Assembly: GCA_024692825.1 (NCBI GenBank)
Contig: JAILMB010000098.1
Coordinates: 1-51,963, forward strand
Length of the DNA: 51,963 nucleotides
Reading direction: 5' to 3'
Source: Lachnospiraceae bacterium
Lineage (GTDB): Bacteria > Bacillota > Clostridia > Lachnospirales > Lachnospiraceae
Below, piece by piece: positions 42,034 to 51,818 of the stretch. Below the pieces are notes generated by a model. It was not told where the DNA came from. It saw only the letters and a program-made list of their open reading frames with translations, and searched no databases. The first letter of the stretch is position 1. Every line of letters begins with the position of its first letter. A program made the position numbers and the translations under genes.

Positions 42034-44184
42034 TTATATCATCAAATCTGTTTTTTCTTTGCTCTCTTTAATCATTAGATTTAGTTTCTTACATGGAATA
42101 CTAAGTACCAATCCAATTACAAGAGCAACACCGATATAGGTTAAAAGTCCTGACATATATACCCAATAATCGTTTTCATACATTCCGGCTACGCATTCTC
42201 GAATGGCATTCATTCCATAGGCAAATGGCATATATTTATACATGAGCTGATAAACCACAGGAAGAACTTCTACCGGGAAGGTTCCACCACTTCCTGCCAC
42301 CTGCAATACCATTAACACAACTGCAACGGCCTCTCCAACTGCTTCGAAGGCATAGGTAAGTGAATACAAAAGCAGGGTAAAGGTAAAGCTCGTAAAGGAG
42401 CATGCCAGCCAGAATAAAAACTTATGCTGACACTGAATCTGAGTAAAGAACAATGCACCAAACACCGTTATGACGGTCTGTAATTGACCAATCAAGAAAA
42501 ATACGATGTATCGCCCAAAGAATTCTTCAAAGGTGGTCATCTTCTCAACACCAGGAATCGGTTCTACCTTTGTATGAACTAAAGCAACTAGTATCAGCGC
42601 CCCTACCCAGATGGATAAGACAATATAAAATGGAGCTGTGGCAGAACCATTGTTTTCCACTTCATAAATGTTTTGCTGATTCAAATCAATAGGATCAGAA
42701 ATAAAATCTGAGATCACTTCCGGATCTGTCTCAATAAGCTTTAGAAGCATTTTATACTGCTCATTTTCTTCCATTCCCTCCATGTCAGAAATCAATCCCT
42801 GCAAATCCCCCTGCATTCCAAGGATTTCATCTCTTGTGCTCTCTAGGTTTCCTTTTCCCATAGAAAGCATATCCGGATAAGAACCTAAAATATCAGAAAG
42901 TTCCTGAATTCCAGAGCTGGAATAATTTAAAAGAGAACTTACTTCATTTAAGGACTGTCCAATGGCACTCATAGTAGAAGAAAGTTGAGGTTCTACTGTA
43001 TTTTTGTAATCATTAGATAGGGTTTGAAGTGATTCTCTTGCTCCCGATACTTCTCCTAAAAGGGCATTCAAAAGGGACTGTGCATCCTGCTGGGTTCCCT
43101 GTGCACAAGCCTCTAGAGCTTTTGCATTTGTAATCATAGTGTTAAAATTCGTATCCACATCATCAATACCTGCATCAATGATGGAATTATACTGTCCCTT
43201 CACCCCGGAAGATGTGGTTTGGAAGGCAGCCTGAACAGCGGATACTGCAGTTCTAATAGATGCAGCCTGAGCTTCTGTAATTCTACCTGCTGTTTGAACG
43301 TCGTCTAACACCTGGGACAAAAGCGATTCCAGCTGAGCCAACTGGCCATCTGCTTCCTCTAAACTAAACATCACCATGTCAGATACTGTGGATACTGCTT
43401 CTCCGCCGGAATCTGCAGCAGCATCAGCTGCATTAATCATAGCTCTACTGTTATTTTCAATATAGTCTAACTCATCCGTAACACCCTTTGTTGCTTCCAT
43501 CAAAGAATCAGAAGCATCAATCAAACTAATAAAGGAGTTTAAGATTGCTACTGATGTAGACAAATCCGAATCCATTCTCTTTAGTTTTGAAAGTGCACTG
43601 TCAGAAAGAGCAGCGGTATCAGAATCCTCTCCTGAAACAATGTAGGCACTTGCCTTTACCATAGTTTCTGCTAAGGTACTGACAAAGGCTTTGTTTACCT
43701 CTTCTTGCACCGTGGTTTTTACTTTTCCTGTAATCTTTGGTGCAATGGCATTTTTCTTTTCATTTTCATAATAGATAATACGAGGATGATTTAAATCACC
43801 TCCAATGAAGCTAAGCATATCTTCAGAAAAGTTTTGGTCAATAACCAAGGCAGCATAGCACTGTCCACTTTCCACCTGTTCCACTGCTTCATATGAGCTG
43901 TCCAAAAATACCCAGTTGATACTGTCATTTTCCTTTAAATTATCAACTACAATCTGGCCAACGTTTACTTCTATTCCATCTAAATCTGTTCCCTCATCTG
44001 CAGTGGCCACCGCAACAGAAAGCTGACTTGTTGCCTCTTTTTCATAAGGTGCCCAGTTTGACAGTATATTAAACCATGCGTATAGAGAAGGAATTACAGA
44101 TAATCCGATAATAACAACAACCGCTACAACGTTGGTATATAAATGCTTTGCATCAGAGGCAAAAATACGAATAATATTACGCAT
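42034..44184 (-). CDS. YhgE/Pip family membrane protein (second copy)
   Basis: 716 residues: one N-terminal span (about 20-42), a long external domain (about 45-510) with predicted coiled-coil and heptad-like helices, then five to six C-terminal spans of the ABC-2 type. The start of the external part (WAPYEKEATSQLSVAVATAD) is typical of the YhgE/Pip family, which includes phage-receptor proteins such as Lactococcus Pip and Bacillus YueB and the type VII secretion part EsaA. The ATG at 44184 is preferred: GGAGG lies 6 bases upstream, while an earlier ATG at 44190 touches that site. Its first 8 bases overlap the small gene upstream. Confidence 0.85.
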   Translation of the reverse strand: MRNIIRIFASDAKHLYTNVVAVVVIIGLSVIPSLYAWFNILSNWAPYEKEATSQLSVAVATADEGTDLDGIEVNVGQIVVDNLKENDSINWVFLDSSYEAVEQVESGQCYAALVIDQNFSEDMLSFIGGDLNHPRIIYYENEKKNAIAPKITGKVKTTVQEEVNKAFVSTLAETMVKASAYIVSGEDSDTAALSDSALSKLKRMDSDLSTSVAILNSFISLIDASDSLMEATKGVTDELDYIENNSRAMINAADAAADSGGEAVSTVSDMVMFSLEEADGQLAQLESLLSQVLDDVQTAGRITEAQAASIRTAVSAVQAAFQTTSSGVKGQYNSIIDAGIDDVDTNFNTMITNAKALEACAQGTQQDAQSLLNALLGEVSGARESLQTLSNDYKNTVEPQLSSTMSAIGQSLNEVSSLLNYSSSGIQELSDILGSYPDMLSMGKGNLESTRDEILGMQGDLQGLISDMEGMEENEQYKMLLKLIETDPEVISDFISDPIDLNQQNIYEVENNGSATAPFYIVLSIWVGALILVALVHTKVEPIPGVEKMTTFEEFFGRYIVFFLIGQLQTVITVFGALFFTQIQCQHKFLFWLACSFTSFTFTLLLYSLTYAFEAVGEAVAVVLMVLQVAGSGGTFPVEVLPVVYQLMYKYMPFAYGMNAIRECVAGMYENDYWVYMSGLLTYIGVALVIGLVLSIPCKKLNLMIKESKEKTDLMI

Positions 44185-44596
44185 TGTCATCCTCCTTTAG
44201 CTTTTCAATTTTTTCCATCACTTTTTGTTTCCCCTCATCGATTCTCGCATCAATGGCATCCATCTTTCGGTTCACTTCTGCCTCGGCAATTTCTACCTTT
44301 GCACCGATCAAAGAATCTGCCTGTTTTTCTGTTTCGCCAGAAAAATCCATTAGCTGCTCCTGCAGCTTATAATCACTGTACTCGATATATACAAGATATG
44401 CCGCAATCCCAAATAAGGACACAATCCACAAAATTAAAAATATTAGTTTTGAATCTTTTACAAAAAAACTCATAAACAAAAATACCAGGGGAAGCAAAAT
44501 ATTTACCTTTAATCCCACACGTATTTTATTCTGATTCTTCTCGTGCAAATCCTGCTGATACTGCGTATATTTTTCAAATGCTTTCTTATAATCCAT
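44177..44596 (-). CDS. Small two-span protein with coiled-coil tail, between two YhgE/Pip genes
   Basis: 139 residues: a basic and Gln-rich start, two spans (about 28-47 and 50-72) and a C-terminal helical region (75-139) rich in Glu, Lys and Ala with heptad spacing, so probably a coiled coil in the cytoplasm. I do not recognise a family. Its position, 9 bases after one YhgE/Pip gene and overlapping the other by 8 bases, makes a shared complex plausible. It has no counterpart that I can name. Confidence 0.75.
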   Translation of the reverse strand: MDYKKAFEKYTQYQQDLHEKNQNKIRVGLKVNILLPLVFLFMSFFVKDSKLIFLILWIVSLFGIAAYLVYIEYSDYKLQEQLMDFSGETEKQADSLIGAKVEIAEAEVNRKMDAIDARIDEGKQKVMEKIEKLKEDDNA

Positions 44597-44605
44597 AACT
44601 ACCCT

Positions 44606-46765
44606 CTATAACATCTTTGTATCTTCCATACGTTTTTCCATAAAGTGGCTCAAAGGCATAAATGGCTTTCGAATCCAAAGTCCAATGGCTAGGGATGCGA
44701 TTACAAAGCCGCCTAACTCCAATAAATAGATGACGTAGTCGTGACCATAGAATCCTGCGATACACTCTCTCATGGCATTGATGCCATATGGGAATGGGAA
44801 GAAAATATAAACTCTCTGGAAAAATTCCGGTAAAAGTTCAATCGGGTAAGTACCACTACTTCCTGCAATCTGAAGTACAACAATTACAACTGCCAATGCC
44901 TTTCCCACATCTCCAAAAGCAAGAACCAAAGAGTAAATCAGTAGGGAAAATACAAATCCCGTAATGGCCGACGCCACCCAGAACAAAAATGGATGAACGC
45001 ACTGTACATGTAATAAATACAAATCTCCAAGTACAATAATCAATGTTTGAATCTGTCCCACCACGAAAAAGATAAGATATCTTCCAAAGTACAATTCATA
45101 ATCTTTTGCATCCGGATATCTGTCTTCTGAAGGTTTCACTTTTAAAATCGCTGTTAAAATCAACGCTCCAACCCAAATGGCAAGCACGGTATAAAATGGT
45201 GTAACTGCAGAACCGTAATTTTCCACCGGATAAATGGCTTCTGATTCAATCTGTACCGGTTCTGAGAAAAATTCTCCATAGATATCCGGATTTCCAGATA
45301 GGGTGTCCATTAATACTTCTACTTTTTCATCATCTGAAGCCTCTTGCACCTTTTCAATGGTTTCTGTCAATCGATCGCTTAACATGGCTAAGGCTTCTTT
45401 TGTTTGTAGTAAACTTTGATTTCCAGAATTAACAGTTAACTGAAGGGCTCCAAAAATATCTCCCATACCAGCCAGGGTTCCTGATAAATTCGTCATCAAT
45501 GTATTTGCATTTGTAATGACAACCGATAGGGATTCTAAGGTCTCATCCAATTGAGGAATCAGGCTCTTATCCAATTTTGATTGCATTGTTTCTACAAAGC
45601 CAATCAATCCATCTAATTGCTGAATAAGGGCTGCTTGATTACTAGAAAACGCCTCTTCAGAGGTAGTTGCTGCAAGTTGGCTTTGAATGGTTGCAATCTG
45701 AGTTTCCATATCGCTTGTAATACCAAGTAAGGTAGAAATCGTTGAAACCGTATCTGATATGGTGGTATTTCCTGTAGTATCTGTAGCAACGGATACCAAA
45801 GATGACTTTAACGCTGTCAGTGCCTTATCACTTTGATTTAAATCTGAAATGGTTTTATCCAAAGCTTCATTCATAGCTTTCACGTCATTTGTTAAAATGG
45901 CCGCTTCCAGATCGCTCTTTGCTTTTGTAAGGGCATTGTCTACTGATCCAAGAGCCAGAGACACTTCCTTTGAATAATCCGATAAGGTTCCCTGGCTGTC
46001 TTCAATACTATCACTTGCATCTGCTAAAGATTCCTGACCTTCCTTTGCCTTTTCCTCATAGTAATCTACATCTTTGTCCGCACTTGAGATTGCAGAGGAA
46101 AGAACCTGATTTCCAGCCACAGCTCCATCAATGGTCTTTTCATATTCCTGTAATTCGGAATTCACCTTTTCCATTCGTTCAATCAAAGAATCGATGCCGC
46201 CATCTTCTTCGATATCATCAGCCAGCTGATTTGCATCTTCAAAAATCGTAGTAGTCATAACCTTTACAAATTTTTCATTGATATTATTTTGCAAAGTTTC
46301 CACTACGGTATCTGATATTTTTGTTGCTACGGGGTTTTTCTTTTGATTCTGATAAAAGATCAGCTGAGGTTTTTCTACATCTTCAATGAACACGTTGTAC
46401 ATGTTATAAGAAAAATCTTCTGTTACTACAACGGCTCCATAATAGGTGCCATCCTCAACCTTTGCTAGAGCTTCCTCTTGAGAGTCTACAAACTGCCAGT
46501 CAATCTTATCGTTTTCTTTCAACTCTGCGATAATGTCATCACCGGCATTTTCGTATACTCCCTCGTCATCCGTGTAACCTTTATCCAGTGACACTGCTGC
46601 CATTTTCAGGTTTCCGGTATTTCCGTAAGGATCCCAGTTAGAATAGATATTACACCAGGCATATAATGCCGGCAAAAAGCAAACGCCCACCACAATGATG
46701 AGCGCAAAAAAACTCTTAAATAAATGTTTAAGATCTGTATGAAAAATAGTTTTTATCATTTTCAT
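44606..46765 (-). CDS. YhgE/Pip family membrane protein (first copy)
   Basis: 719 residues with the same architecture as the second copy: one early span, a long external part with YGAVVVTEDFSYNMYN and helical stretches, then several C-terminal spans with segments (WVGALILTAILKV, FFPFPYGINAMREC) that closely match the second copy (WVGALILVALVH, YMPFAYGMNAIREC). The two are paralogues. The first gene of a three-gene unit, it starts at 46765 with AAGGAG about 11 bases upstream. No ESX substrates or EssC-type ATPase are nearby, so a link to type VII secretion is not supported here. Confidence 0.85.
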   Translation of the reverse strand: MKMIKTIFHTDLKHLFKSFFALIIVVGVCFLPALYAWCNIYSNWDPYGNTGNLKMAAVSLDKGYTDDEGVYENAGDDIIAELKENDKIDWQFVDSQEEALAKVEDGTYYGAVVVTEDFSYNMYNVFIEDVEKPQLIFYQNQKKNPVATKISDTVVETLQNNINEKFVKVMTTTIFEDANQLADDIEEDGGIDSLIERMEKVNSELQEYEKTIDGAVAGNQVLSSAISSADKDVDYYEEKAKEGQESLADASDSIEDSQGTLSDYSKEVSLALGSVDNALTKAKSDLEAAILTNDVKAMNEALDKTISDLNQSDKALTALKSSLVSVATDTTGNTTISDTVSTISTLLGITSDMETQIATIQSQLAATTSEEAFSSNQAALIQQLDGLIGFVETMQSKLDKSLIPQLDETLESLSVVITNANTLMTNLSGTLAGMGDIFGALQLTVNSGNQSLLQTKEALAMLSDRLTETIEKVQEASDDEKVEVLMDTLSGNPDIYGEFFSEPVQIESEAIYPVENYGSAVTPFYTVLAIWVGALILTAILKVKPSEDRYPDAKDYELYFGRYLIFFVVGQIQTLIIVLGDLYLLHVQCVHPFLFWVASAITGFVFSLLIYSLVLAFGDVGKALAVVIVVLQIAGSSGTYPIELLPEFFQRVYIFFPFPYGINAMRECIAGFYGHDYVIYLLELGGFVIASLAIGLWIRKPFMPLSHFMEKRMEDTKML

Positions 46766-46796
46766 TGATTTATTCTCTCCTTTTGAATCAATGAAA

Positions 46797-46802
46797 ATTA
46801 TA
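46797..46802 (-). promoter_or_regulatory. -10 box ahead of the YhgE/Pip unit
   Basis: TATAAT on the minus strand about 31 bases before the start codon; no good -35 box is seen at the right distance, so the promoter call is tentative. Confidence 0.4.
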
Positions 46803-46845
46803 ACATTTTTTTATTTGTATAACACCTACAAATTAATACATTTGT

Positions 46846-47910
46846 TTATGTCTCATCGATAATCAACATTGCATCGCCAAATGAGAAGAAACGATATCTA
46901 TCTTTTACTGCTTCTTCGTAGGCCGCTAAAACATGCTCTCTTCCTGCTAAAGCAGAGACTAGCATAATAAGGGTAGACTGAGGCAAATGGAAGTTTGTAA
47001 TCAATCCATCAATCACTTTAAACTCATAGCCCGGGTAAATGAAGATTTCTGTATCACCGCTCTTTGGCTCTAAGCATACATTTTTACCATCAATCTTTTC
47101 TGCCACTGCAGACTCTAGGGTTCTCGTAGAAGTTGTTCCAACGGAAATTACCCTTCCACCATTTCGTTTGGTTTCATTGATAATATCACAGGCTTCCTTT
47201 GACACTTGAAAATACTCCGAATGCATGTGATGCTCTAAAATGTTTTCCACCTTTACAGGACGGAAGGTTCCTAGACCTACATGAAGTGTAACTTCAGCAA
47301 TCTTTACTCCCATGGCTTTAATTTCTTCTAGAAGTTCCTTTGTAAAATGAAGTCCTGCTGTAGGAGCTGCTGCGGATCCTTCGTATTTTGCATAAACTGT
47401 TTGATAACGATTCTTATCTTCCAACTTATGGGTAATATAAGGTGGAAGCGGCATTTCTCCCAGGGAATCCAACACTTCTTCAAAGATGCCTTCATAGGAA
47501 AAGCGAATCATTCGATTGCCTTCCTCTACCACATCAATTACTTCTGCTGTTAAACGTCCATCACCAAAAGAAAGTTTAGCACCCACACGGCATTTCTTTC
47601 CAGGTCGCACTAAAGTTTCCCAAACGTCCCCTTCGTGACGTTTTAATAGAAGCACTTCCACTGCTGCTCCTGTTTCTGCCTTCACACCATAGAGTCGTGC
47701 AGGTATTACCTTTGTGTTGTTAATTACAAGGCAGTCCCCTGGACGCAAATACTCTTTTACATCATAAAAGTGGCGATGGGTTACATCGCCGCTTTTTTTA
47801 TTTAAGACCATTAGTCTTGATTCATCTCTTTTTAAGAGAGGATCTTGAGCTATTAATTCCTCTGGAAGTTCATAGTCGTAATCCTCTACTCTCATAGCTA
47901 ATTCGCTCAT
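46846..47910 (-). CDS. queA: S-adenosylmethionine:tRNA ribosyltransferase-isomerase
   Basis: Makes epoxyqueuosine in tRNA from preQ1 using the ribosyl part of S-adenosylmethionine. 354 residues, full length. Features: [25 protein letters not shown] at the start, an [10 protein letters not shown] stretch (around 62-71), [15 protein letters not shown] and the THVGLG-like [12 protein letters not shown] segment, and NFHLPQSTL near the end. Its neighbour pheST lies upstream. It has a short gap to the YhgE/Pip unit and no clear terminator there. Confidence 0.95.
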   Translation of the reverse strand: MSELAMRVEDYDYELPEELIAQDPLLKRDESRLMVLNKKSGDVTHRHFYDVKEYLRPGDCLVINNTKVIPARLYGVKAETGAAVEVLLLKRHEGDVWETLVRPGKKCRVGAKLSFGDGRLTAEVIDVVEEGNRMIRFSYEGIFEEVLDSLGEMPLPPYITHKLEDKNRYQTVYAKYEGSAAAPTAGLHFTKELLEEIKAMGVKIAEVTLHVGLGTFRPVKVENILEHHMHSEYFQVSKEACDIINETKRNGGRVISVGTTSTRTLESAVAEKIDGKNVCLEPKSGDTEIFIYPGYEFKVIDGLITNFHLPQSTLIMLVSALAGREHVLAAYEEAVKDRYRFFSFGDAMLIIDET

Positions 47911-47965
47911 GAAAAAATTCCTTTTCTAATCAAAATTTCTTTTACAGAAATTCCATTATACTCTC

Positions 47966-50386
47966 TTAAGCACGAAGTTCAATATTTAATTCCTTAAGTG
48001 CTTTTAAGATTCTTTCCATTGCTGAGGTAATATCCTCTTCAGAAAGGTTTTTATCCTTTGCTCTAAAGGTCAAAGAATATGCCATTGACTTATGGCCTGT
48101 AAGAACCTGCGCACCCTCGTATACATCGAAGAGTTCGTAAGATTCTAAGTAAGCGCCGCCCTTCTTTTCAAAGACTTCTTCAATATCACCTGCAAGAACA
48201 CTCTTAGGTACTACCATGGAAATATCTCTTGTAGCTGCCGGGAAGTTTGCAATTCCCTGATACTTCTTATCGAAGGATGACATCTCAACAATATATGGCA
48301 TATCGATTACTGCCACATAGGCTTCCGCTTTCATATCGTAATTCTGACAAACAAGTGGATGTACCTGTCCTAAGTAACCAACTACAGTGCCATCATAAAT
48401 AATGTTTGCCTGACGTCCTGGATGGAGGAAGTTCTTTTGTGCCTTTGGATCATAAGAAATCTTTTTATTCATTCCACACTGACTTAAGAACTCTTCTACC
48501 ACACCCTTCATGGTAAAGAAATCTCCATCTCCATAGAATCCCAAAGTAAACTGCATACGTTCCTCAGGAAGTTCTGTAATAGGAAGGCTCTTTGGAAGAT
48601 AAATATTACCAAGTTCATATAAACGAACATCTTTGTTTCTTCTATTGTAGTTTGTAGCAAGTGAAGTTAACATTCCGTTTAAGGAAATGGTACGCATAAT
48701 TGAGAAATCCTCTCCAAGTGGATTTGAGATTACCACTGCTTCACGTTGCTTATCATCTCCATCTAAAAGTAATTTATCAAATACCTTTGGACTTTCAAAA
48801 GAATAGGTATATGCCTGAGAGAATCCACAGTATTCAGCCACATCTCTCGCAATATTTTCGATTTCCATCTTATAAGAAATCTTTCCTGCAGTAGCTGCTC
48901 CACTAGGTAATGTAGTAGGAATCTTGTCATATCCAAAGAATCTTGCTACTTCCTCTGATAAATCTGCATAGGATAATAAATCCTGACGGAAGGTAGGAAT
49001 CAAAACGCTCTTTCTGTCATCACTTACTTCTAACTCTAAGCGTTTAAAGTAATCTAACATCTCTTCAACAGATACGTCTGTTCCAAGGATTTTATTATAG
49101 CGTTCTGGCTCAAAAGGCAAGGTAATAGGTTCATTCTTTTCAGGATAAATATCTACGACTCCTCCTACCACTTCGCCACAGCCTAACTCTTCTACTAACT
49201 GGCAGGCTCTGTTCATTGCACAAATTGCATTGTTAGGATCTAAGCCCTTTTCAAAAATACCAGAGGCTTCTGTACGCATACCTAACTTCTTTGCAGAAAG
49301 ACGGATGTTTGTTCCATCAAAGGTAGCTGCTTCAAAAAGCATGGTAGAAACATTATCTGTAATCATGGAATTTTCACCACCCATGATACCACCGATACCA
49401 ACTGGCTTCTTTCCATCACAGATCATTAAAATGCTTTCATCAAGTTCATGTTCTACTCCATCTAAAGTAGTAAACATTTCACCCTGCTTAGCATTTCGAA
49501 CAACAATTTTCTTATCTTCAATGGTATCCAAATCATATGCATGCATTGGCTGACCATATTCTTCCATAACATAATTTGTAATATCTACAATGTTATTGAT
49601 TGGGCGAATTCCCTGAGCGCGAAGTCTTTCCTTCATCCATTCTGGAGAAGGTCCAATCTTAATGTTCTTTACTACTCTTGCAGTATATCTCTTGCAAAGA
49701 TCATGATTTTGAATCTCTACAGAAATATAATCGTTTACATCTTCTGAATTACCGGTCTCTGTTACAACAGGTGGCTTAAACTCTTTTCTAAAGGTAGCTG
49801 CTGCTTCTCTTGCAATACCAATCACTGAATAGCAGTCTACACGGTTTGAAGTAATCTCATACTCTACTACTGCATCATCAAGGCCTAATACTTCAGCTGC
49901 ATTTGCACCAACCTCTGTATCTTCCGGGAATACATAAAGTCCGTCAGAAGGTGCTTCAGGGAACATATCGCAGTCTGAACCAAGCTCTTCTATAGAGCAC
50001 ATCATTCCGCAGCTTTCTACTCCACGAAGTTTACCTTTTTTAATCTTTACGCCGCCTTCAACTCTCTTTCCATCATGTCCACCGGCAACGCGACCACCAT
50101 CTAAAACTACAGGTGTCTTCATACCAACTACTGCATTTGGAGCACCGGTTACGATTTGAACGGTTTCAGTTCCAATATCCACCTGGCAGATAACAAGTTT
50201 GTCTGCATCCGGATGAGGTGCGATTTCTTTGATTTGACCTACTACAATCTTGTCCAAGTCTCCATCTAGCTCTTCAAAGAACTCTACCTTTGAACCAGAT
50301 AAGGTCATTGCATCCATATATTCCTGAGGTGTGACATCTTCCATGCCAGGCACCATACTCTTTATCCACTTTAAAGAAGTCTTCAT
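47966..50386 (-). CDS. pheT: Phenylalanine-tRNA ligase, beta subunit
   Basis: Forms the (alpha-beta)2 synthetase with PheS. 806 residues, usual length. The N-terminal tRNA-binding (OB-fold) domain is followed by the B3/B4 editing domain, the B5 domain and, at the C-terminus, the anticodon-binding ferredoxin-like domain (FPAATRDISMVVPKSV and GAYLESYELFDVYEG). It begins 101 bases after pheS, and both are under the T-box upstream of pheS. I found no regulatory element in the pheS-pheT gap. Confidence 0.96.
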   Translation of the reverse strand: MKTSLKWIKSMVPGMEDVTPQEYMDAMTLSGSKVEFFEELDGDLDKIVVGQIKEIAPHPDADKLVICQVDIGTETVQIVTGAPNAVVGMKTPVVLDGGRVAGGHDGKRVEGGVKIKKGKLRGVESCGMMCSIEELGSDCDMFPEAPSDGLYVFPEDTEVGANAAEVLGLDDAVVEYEITSNRVDCYSVIGIAREAAATFRKEFKPPVVTETGNSEDVNDYISVEIQNHDLCKRYTARVVKNIKIGPSPEWMKERLRAQGIRPINNIVDITNYVMEEYGQPMHAYDLDTIEDKKIVVRNAKQGEMFTTLDGVEHELDESILMICDGKKPVGIGGIMGGENSMITDNVSTMLFEAATFDGTNIRLSAKKLGMRTEASGIFEKGLDPNNAICAMNRACQLVEELGCGEVVGGVVDIYPEKNEPITLPFEPERYNKILGTDVSVEEMLDYFKRLELEVSDDRKSVLIPTFRQDLLSYADLSEEVARFFGYDKIPTTLPSGAATAGKISYKMEIENIARDVAEYCGFSQAYTYSFESPKVFDKLLLDGDDKQREAVVISNPLGEDFSIMRTISLNGMLTSLATNYNRRNKDVRLYELGNIYLPKSLPITELPEERMQFTLGFYGDGDFFTMKGVVEEFLSQCGMNKKISYDPKAQKNFLHPGRQANIIYDGTVVGYLGQVHPLVCQNYDMKAEAYVAVIDMPYIVEMSSFDKKYQGIANFPAATRDISMVVPKSVLAGDIEEVFEKKGGAYLESYELFDVYEGAQVLTGHKSMAYSLTFRAKDKNLSEEDITSAMERILKALKELNIELRA

Positions 50387-50487
50387 TTTCTTATCTCCTT
50401 TTTTCTACTGTTGCGAATTGTTTTCACTATGTAAATTTCTCTTCTTGTCGAATATTTTTAACTTTATTTCGATTAAAGATTTCCTTA

Positions 50488-51507
50488 CTAGAACTGGCTT
50501 AGGAATCTCTCGTCGTTTTCGTAGAGAAGACGCATGTCGTCGATTTCGTATTTTAAAAGTGCAATACGCTCTAAGCCAACACCAAAAGCGAATCCTGAGT
50601 ATACTTCCGGATCAATGCCACTCATCTTTAATACCTTAGGGTGTACGGTTCCGCAACCAAGGATTTCAATCCAACCTTCGCCCTTACAGAAGCGGCATCC
50701 CTTACCGCCACATTTAAAGCAGGTAACATCCATTTCTGCAGATGGCTCTGTAAATGGGAAATGATGAGGACGGAATTTCACCTTTGTATCTTCTCCAAAC
50801 ATTTCTTTTGCAAACTCCTGTAAGGTTCCCTTTAAATCAGCAAATGTAATGTCCTTATCGATTACCATACCTTCGATCTGATGGAAGGAAGGAGAATGGG
50901 TTGCATCTACTTCATCTGAACGGAATACTCTACCAGGTGCAATCATACGAATAGGAAGTTTTCCTTTTTCCATTTCACGAACCTGAACCGGAGATGTCTG
51001 TGTACGAAGTAAAATATCCTTTGTAATATAAAATGTATCCTGTTCATCCTTTGCAGGGTGATTTGCAGGAATATTTAATGCTTCAAAGTTGTAGTAATCA
51101 AGTTCCACTTCAGGTCCTTCTACTACTTCATATCCCATACCTACGAAAATCTTTTCCACTTCCTGTAAGGCAATGGTATTTGGATGACGATGTCCAATTT
51201 TATTCTTCTTGGCAGGAAGGGTAACATCGATTGTCTCTTTTGCAAGACGAGCTTCCATTTCCTTTTTCTCTAAGTTCTGCTTTGCTTCTAAAAGCTTTGC
51301 TTCGATGGCTTCTCTTGTTTCATTTACCATCTGACCAACCTTAGGTCTGTCTTCCGGAGATACATCCTTCATACCCTTTAAGATTGCGGTCATTTCACCT
51401 TTTTTTCCTAAGATAGAAACTCGAACATCATTTAACGATCCAAGTTCTTGAGCATTTTCGATTTGCTCTAATGCTTTCTTTTGAATTTCCAGCAATTTGT
51501 CTTTCAT
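50488..51507 (-). CDS. pheS: Phenylalanine-tRNA ligase, alpha subunit
   Basis: 339 residues, normal for bacterial PheS: an N-terminal coiled-coil that contacts tRNA (1 to about 85), then the class II catalytic domain. Motif 2 is [19 protein letters not shown] and motif 3 is [37 protein letters not shown] zinc-ribbon-like insert with four cysteines is visible, as in many Firmicutes. It is the first gene after the T-box leader. Confidence 0.96.
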   Translation of the reverse strand: MKDKLLEIQKKALEQIENAQELGSLNDVRVSILGKKGEMTAILKGMKDVSPEDRPKVGQMVNETREAIEAKLLEAKQNLEKKEMEARLAKETIDVTLPAKKNKIGHRHPNTIALQEVEKIFVGMGYEVVEGPEVELDYYNFEALNIPANHPAKDEQDTFYITKDILLRTQTSPVQVREMEKGKLPIRMIAPGRVFRSDEVDATHSPSFHQIEGMVIDKDITFADLKGTLQEFAKEMFGEDTKVKFRPHHFPFTEPSAEMDVTCFKCGGKGCRFCKGEGWIEILGCGTVHPKVLKMSGIDPEVYSGFAFGVGLERIALLKYEIDDMRLLYENDERFLSQF

Positions 51508-51552
51508 AGTTTTCCTCCAAAATTAAACTCAAATTCTGCGAGAACGGATATA

Positions 51553-51780
51553 TTTTTCCATAAAAAAAGCTCCGTCCCCATATACTAGGGACGAAGCATA
51601 AACTCCGCGTTACCACCCTGATTCCTGTAATAAAAACTACAGGCACTCAATTCTTTATATAATTGTAGGCTCCTACTTGAAATTCGCTTTGCACCAATAT
51701 GAACAGGGCTTCCAGCCTGTGACCCCGTCTCTCTCTCACGGAAGATGCATCACTACTGTGAGTACTCATCACCTTTACCG
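51553..51780 (-). promoter_or_regulatory. T-box riboswitch controlling pheST
   Basis: The conserved T-box sequence is AGGGTGGTAACGCGG on the minus strand (51605-51619). It is followed by a terminator hairpin that pairs 51569-51578 with 51588-51597 and ends in seven Ts. A candidate specifier UUC (Phe) lies in GCGAATTTCAAGTAGG (complement GAA at 51679-51681), with the stem I side further upstream. Uncharged tRNA-Phe would stabilise the antiterminator and let transcription reach pheS and pheT. Confidence 0.93.
51562..51597 (-). terminator. Regulated terminator of the pheST T-box
   Basis: A 10-bp stem of GCTCCGTCCC (51569-51578) and GGGACGAAGC (51588-51597) with A/G mismatches tolerated, followed on the minus strand by seven Ts (51562-51568). 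It competes with the antiterminator formed by the T-box sequence. Confidence 0.88.
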
Positions 51781-51786
51781 CAAATA

Positions 51787-51815
51787 ATGATAGCACGGCA
51801 AAATTTAAAATTCAA
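51787..51815 (-). promoter_or_regulatory. Promoter of the pheST T-box transcript
   Basis: On the minus strand a -35 box TTGAAT (51810-51815) and an extended -10 TGCTATCAT (core 51787-51792), spacer 17 bases, placing the transcription start near 51780. Confidence 0.7.
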
Positions 51816-51818
51816 GGC

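Noticed and set aside
42034-46765. A type VII secretion locus
   Set aside because: YhgE/Pip proteins resemble EsaA, but no WXG100, EssC or other T7SS genes occur in the window.
51569-51597. GGGACG / CGTCCC in the T-box terminator taken as another copy of the REP-like repeat
   Set aside because: Only the short core matches; the rest belongs to the T-box terminator hairpin, which is explained by the riboswitch.
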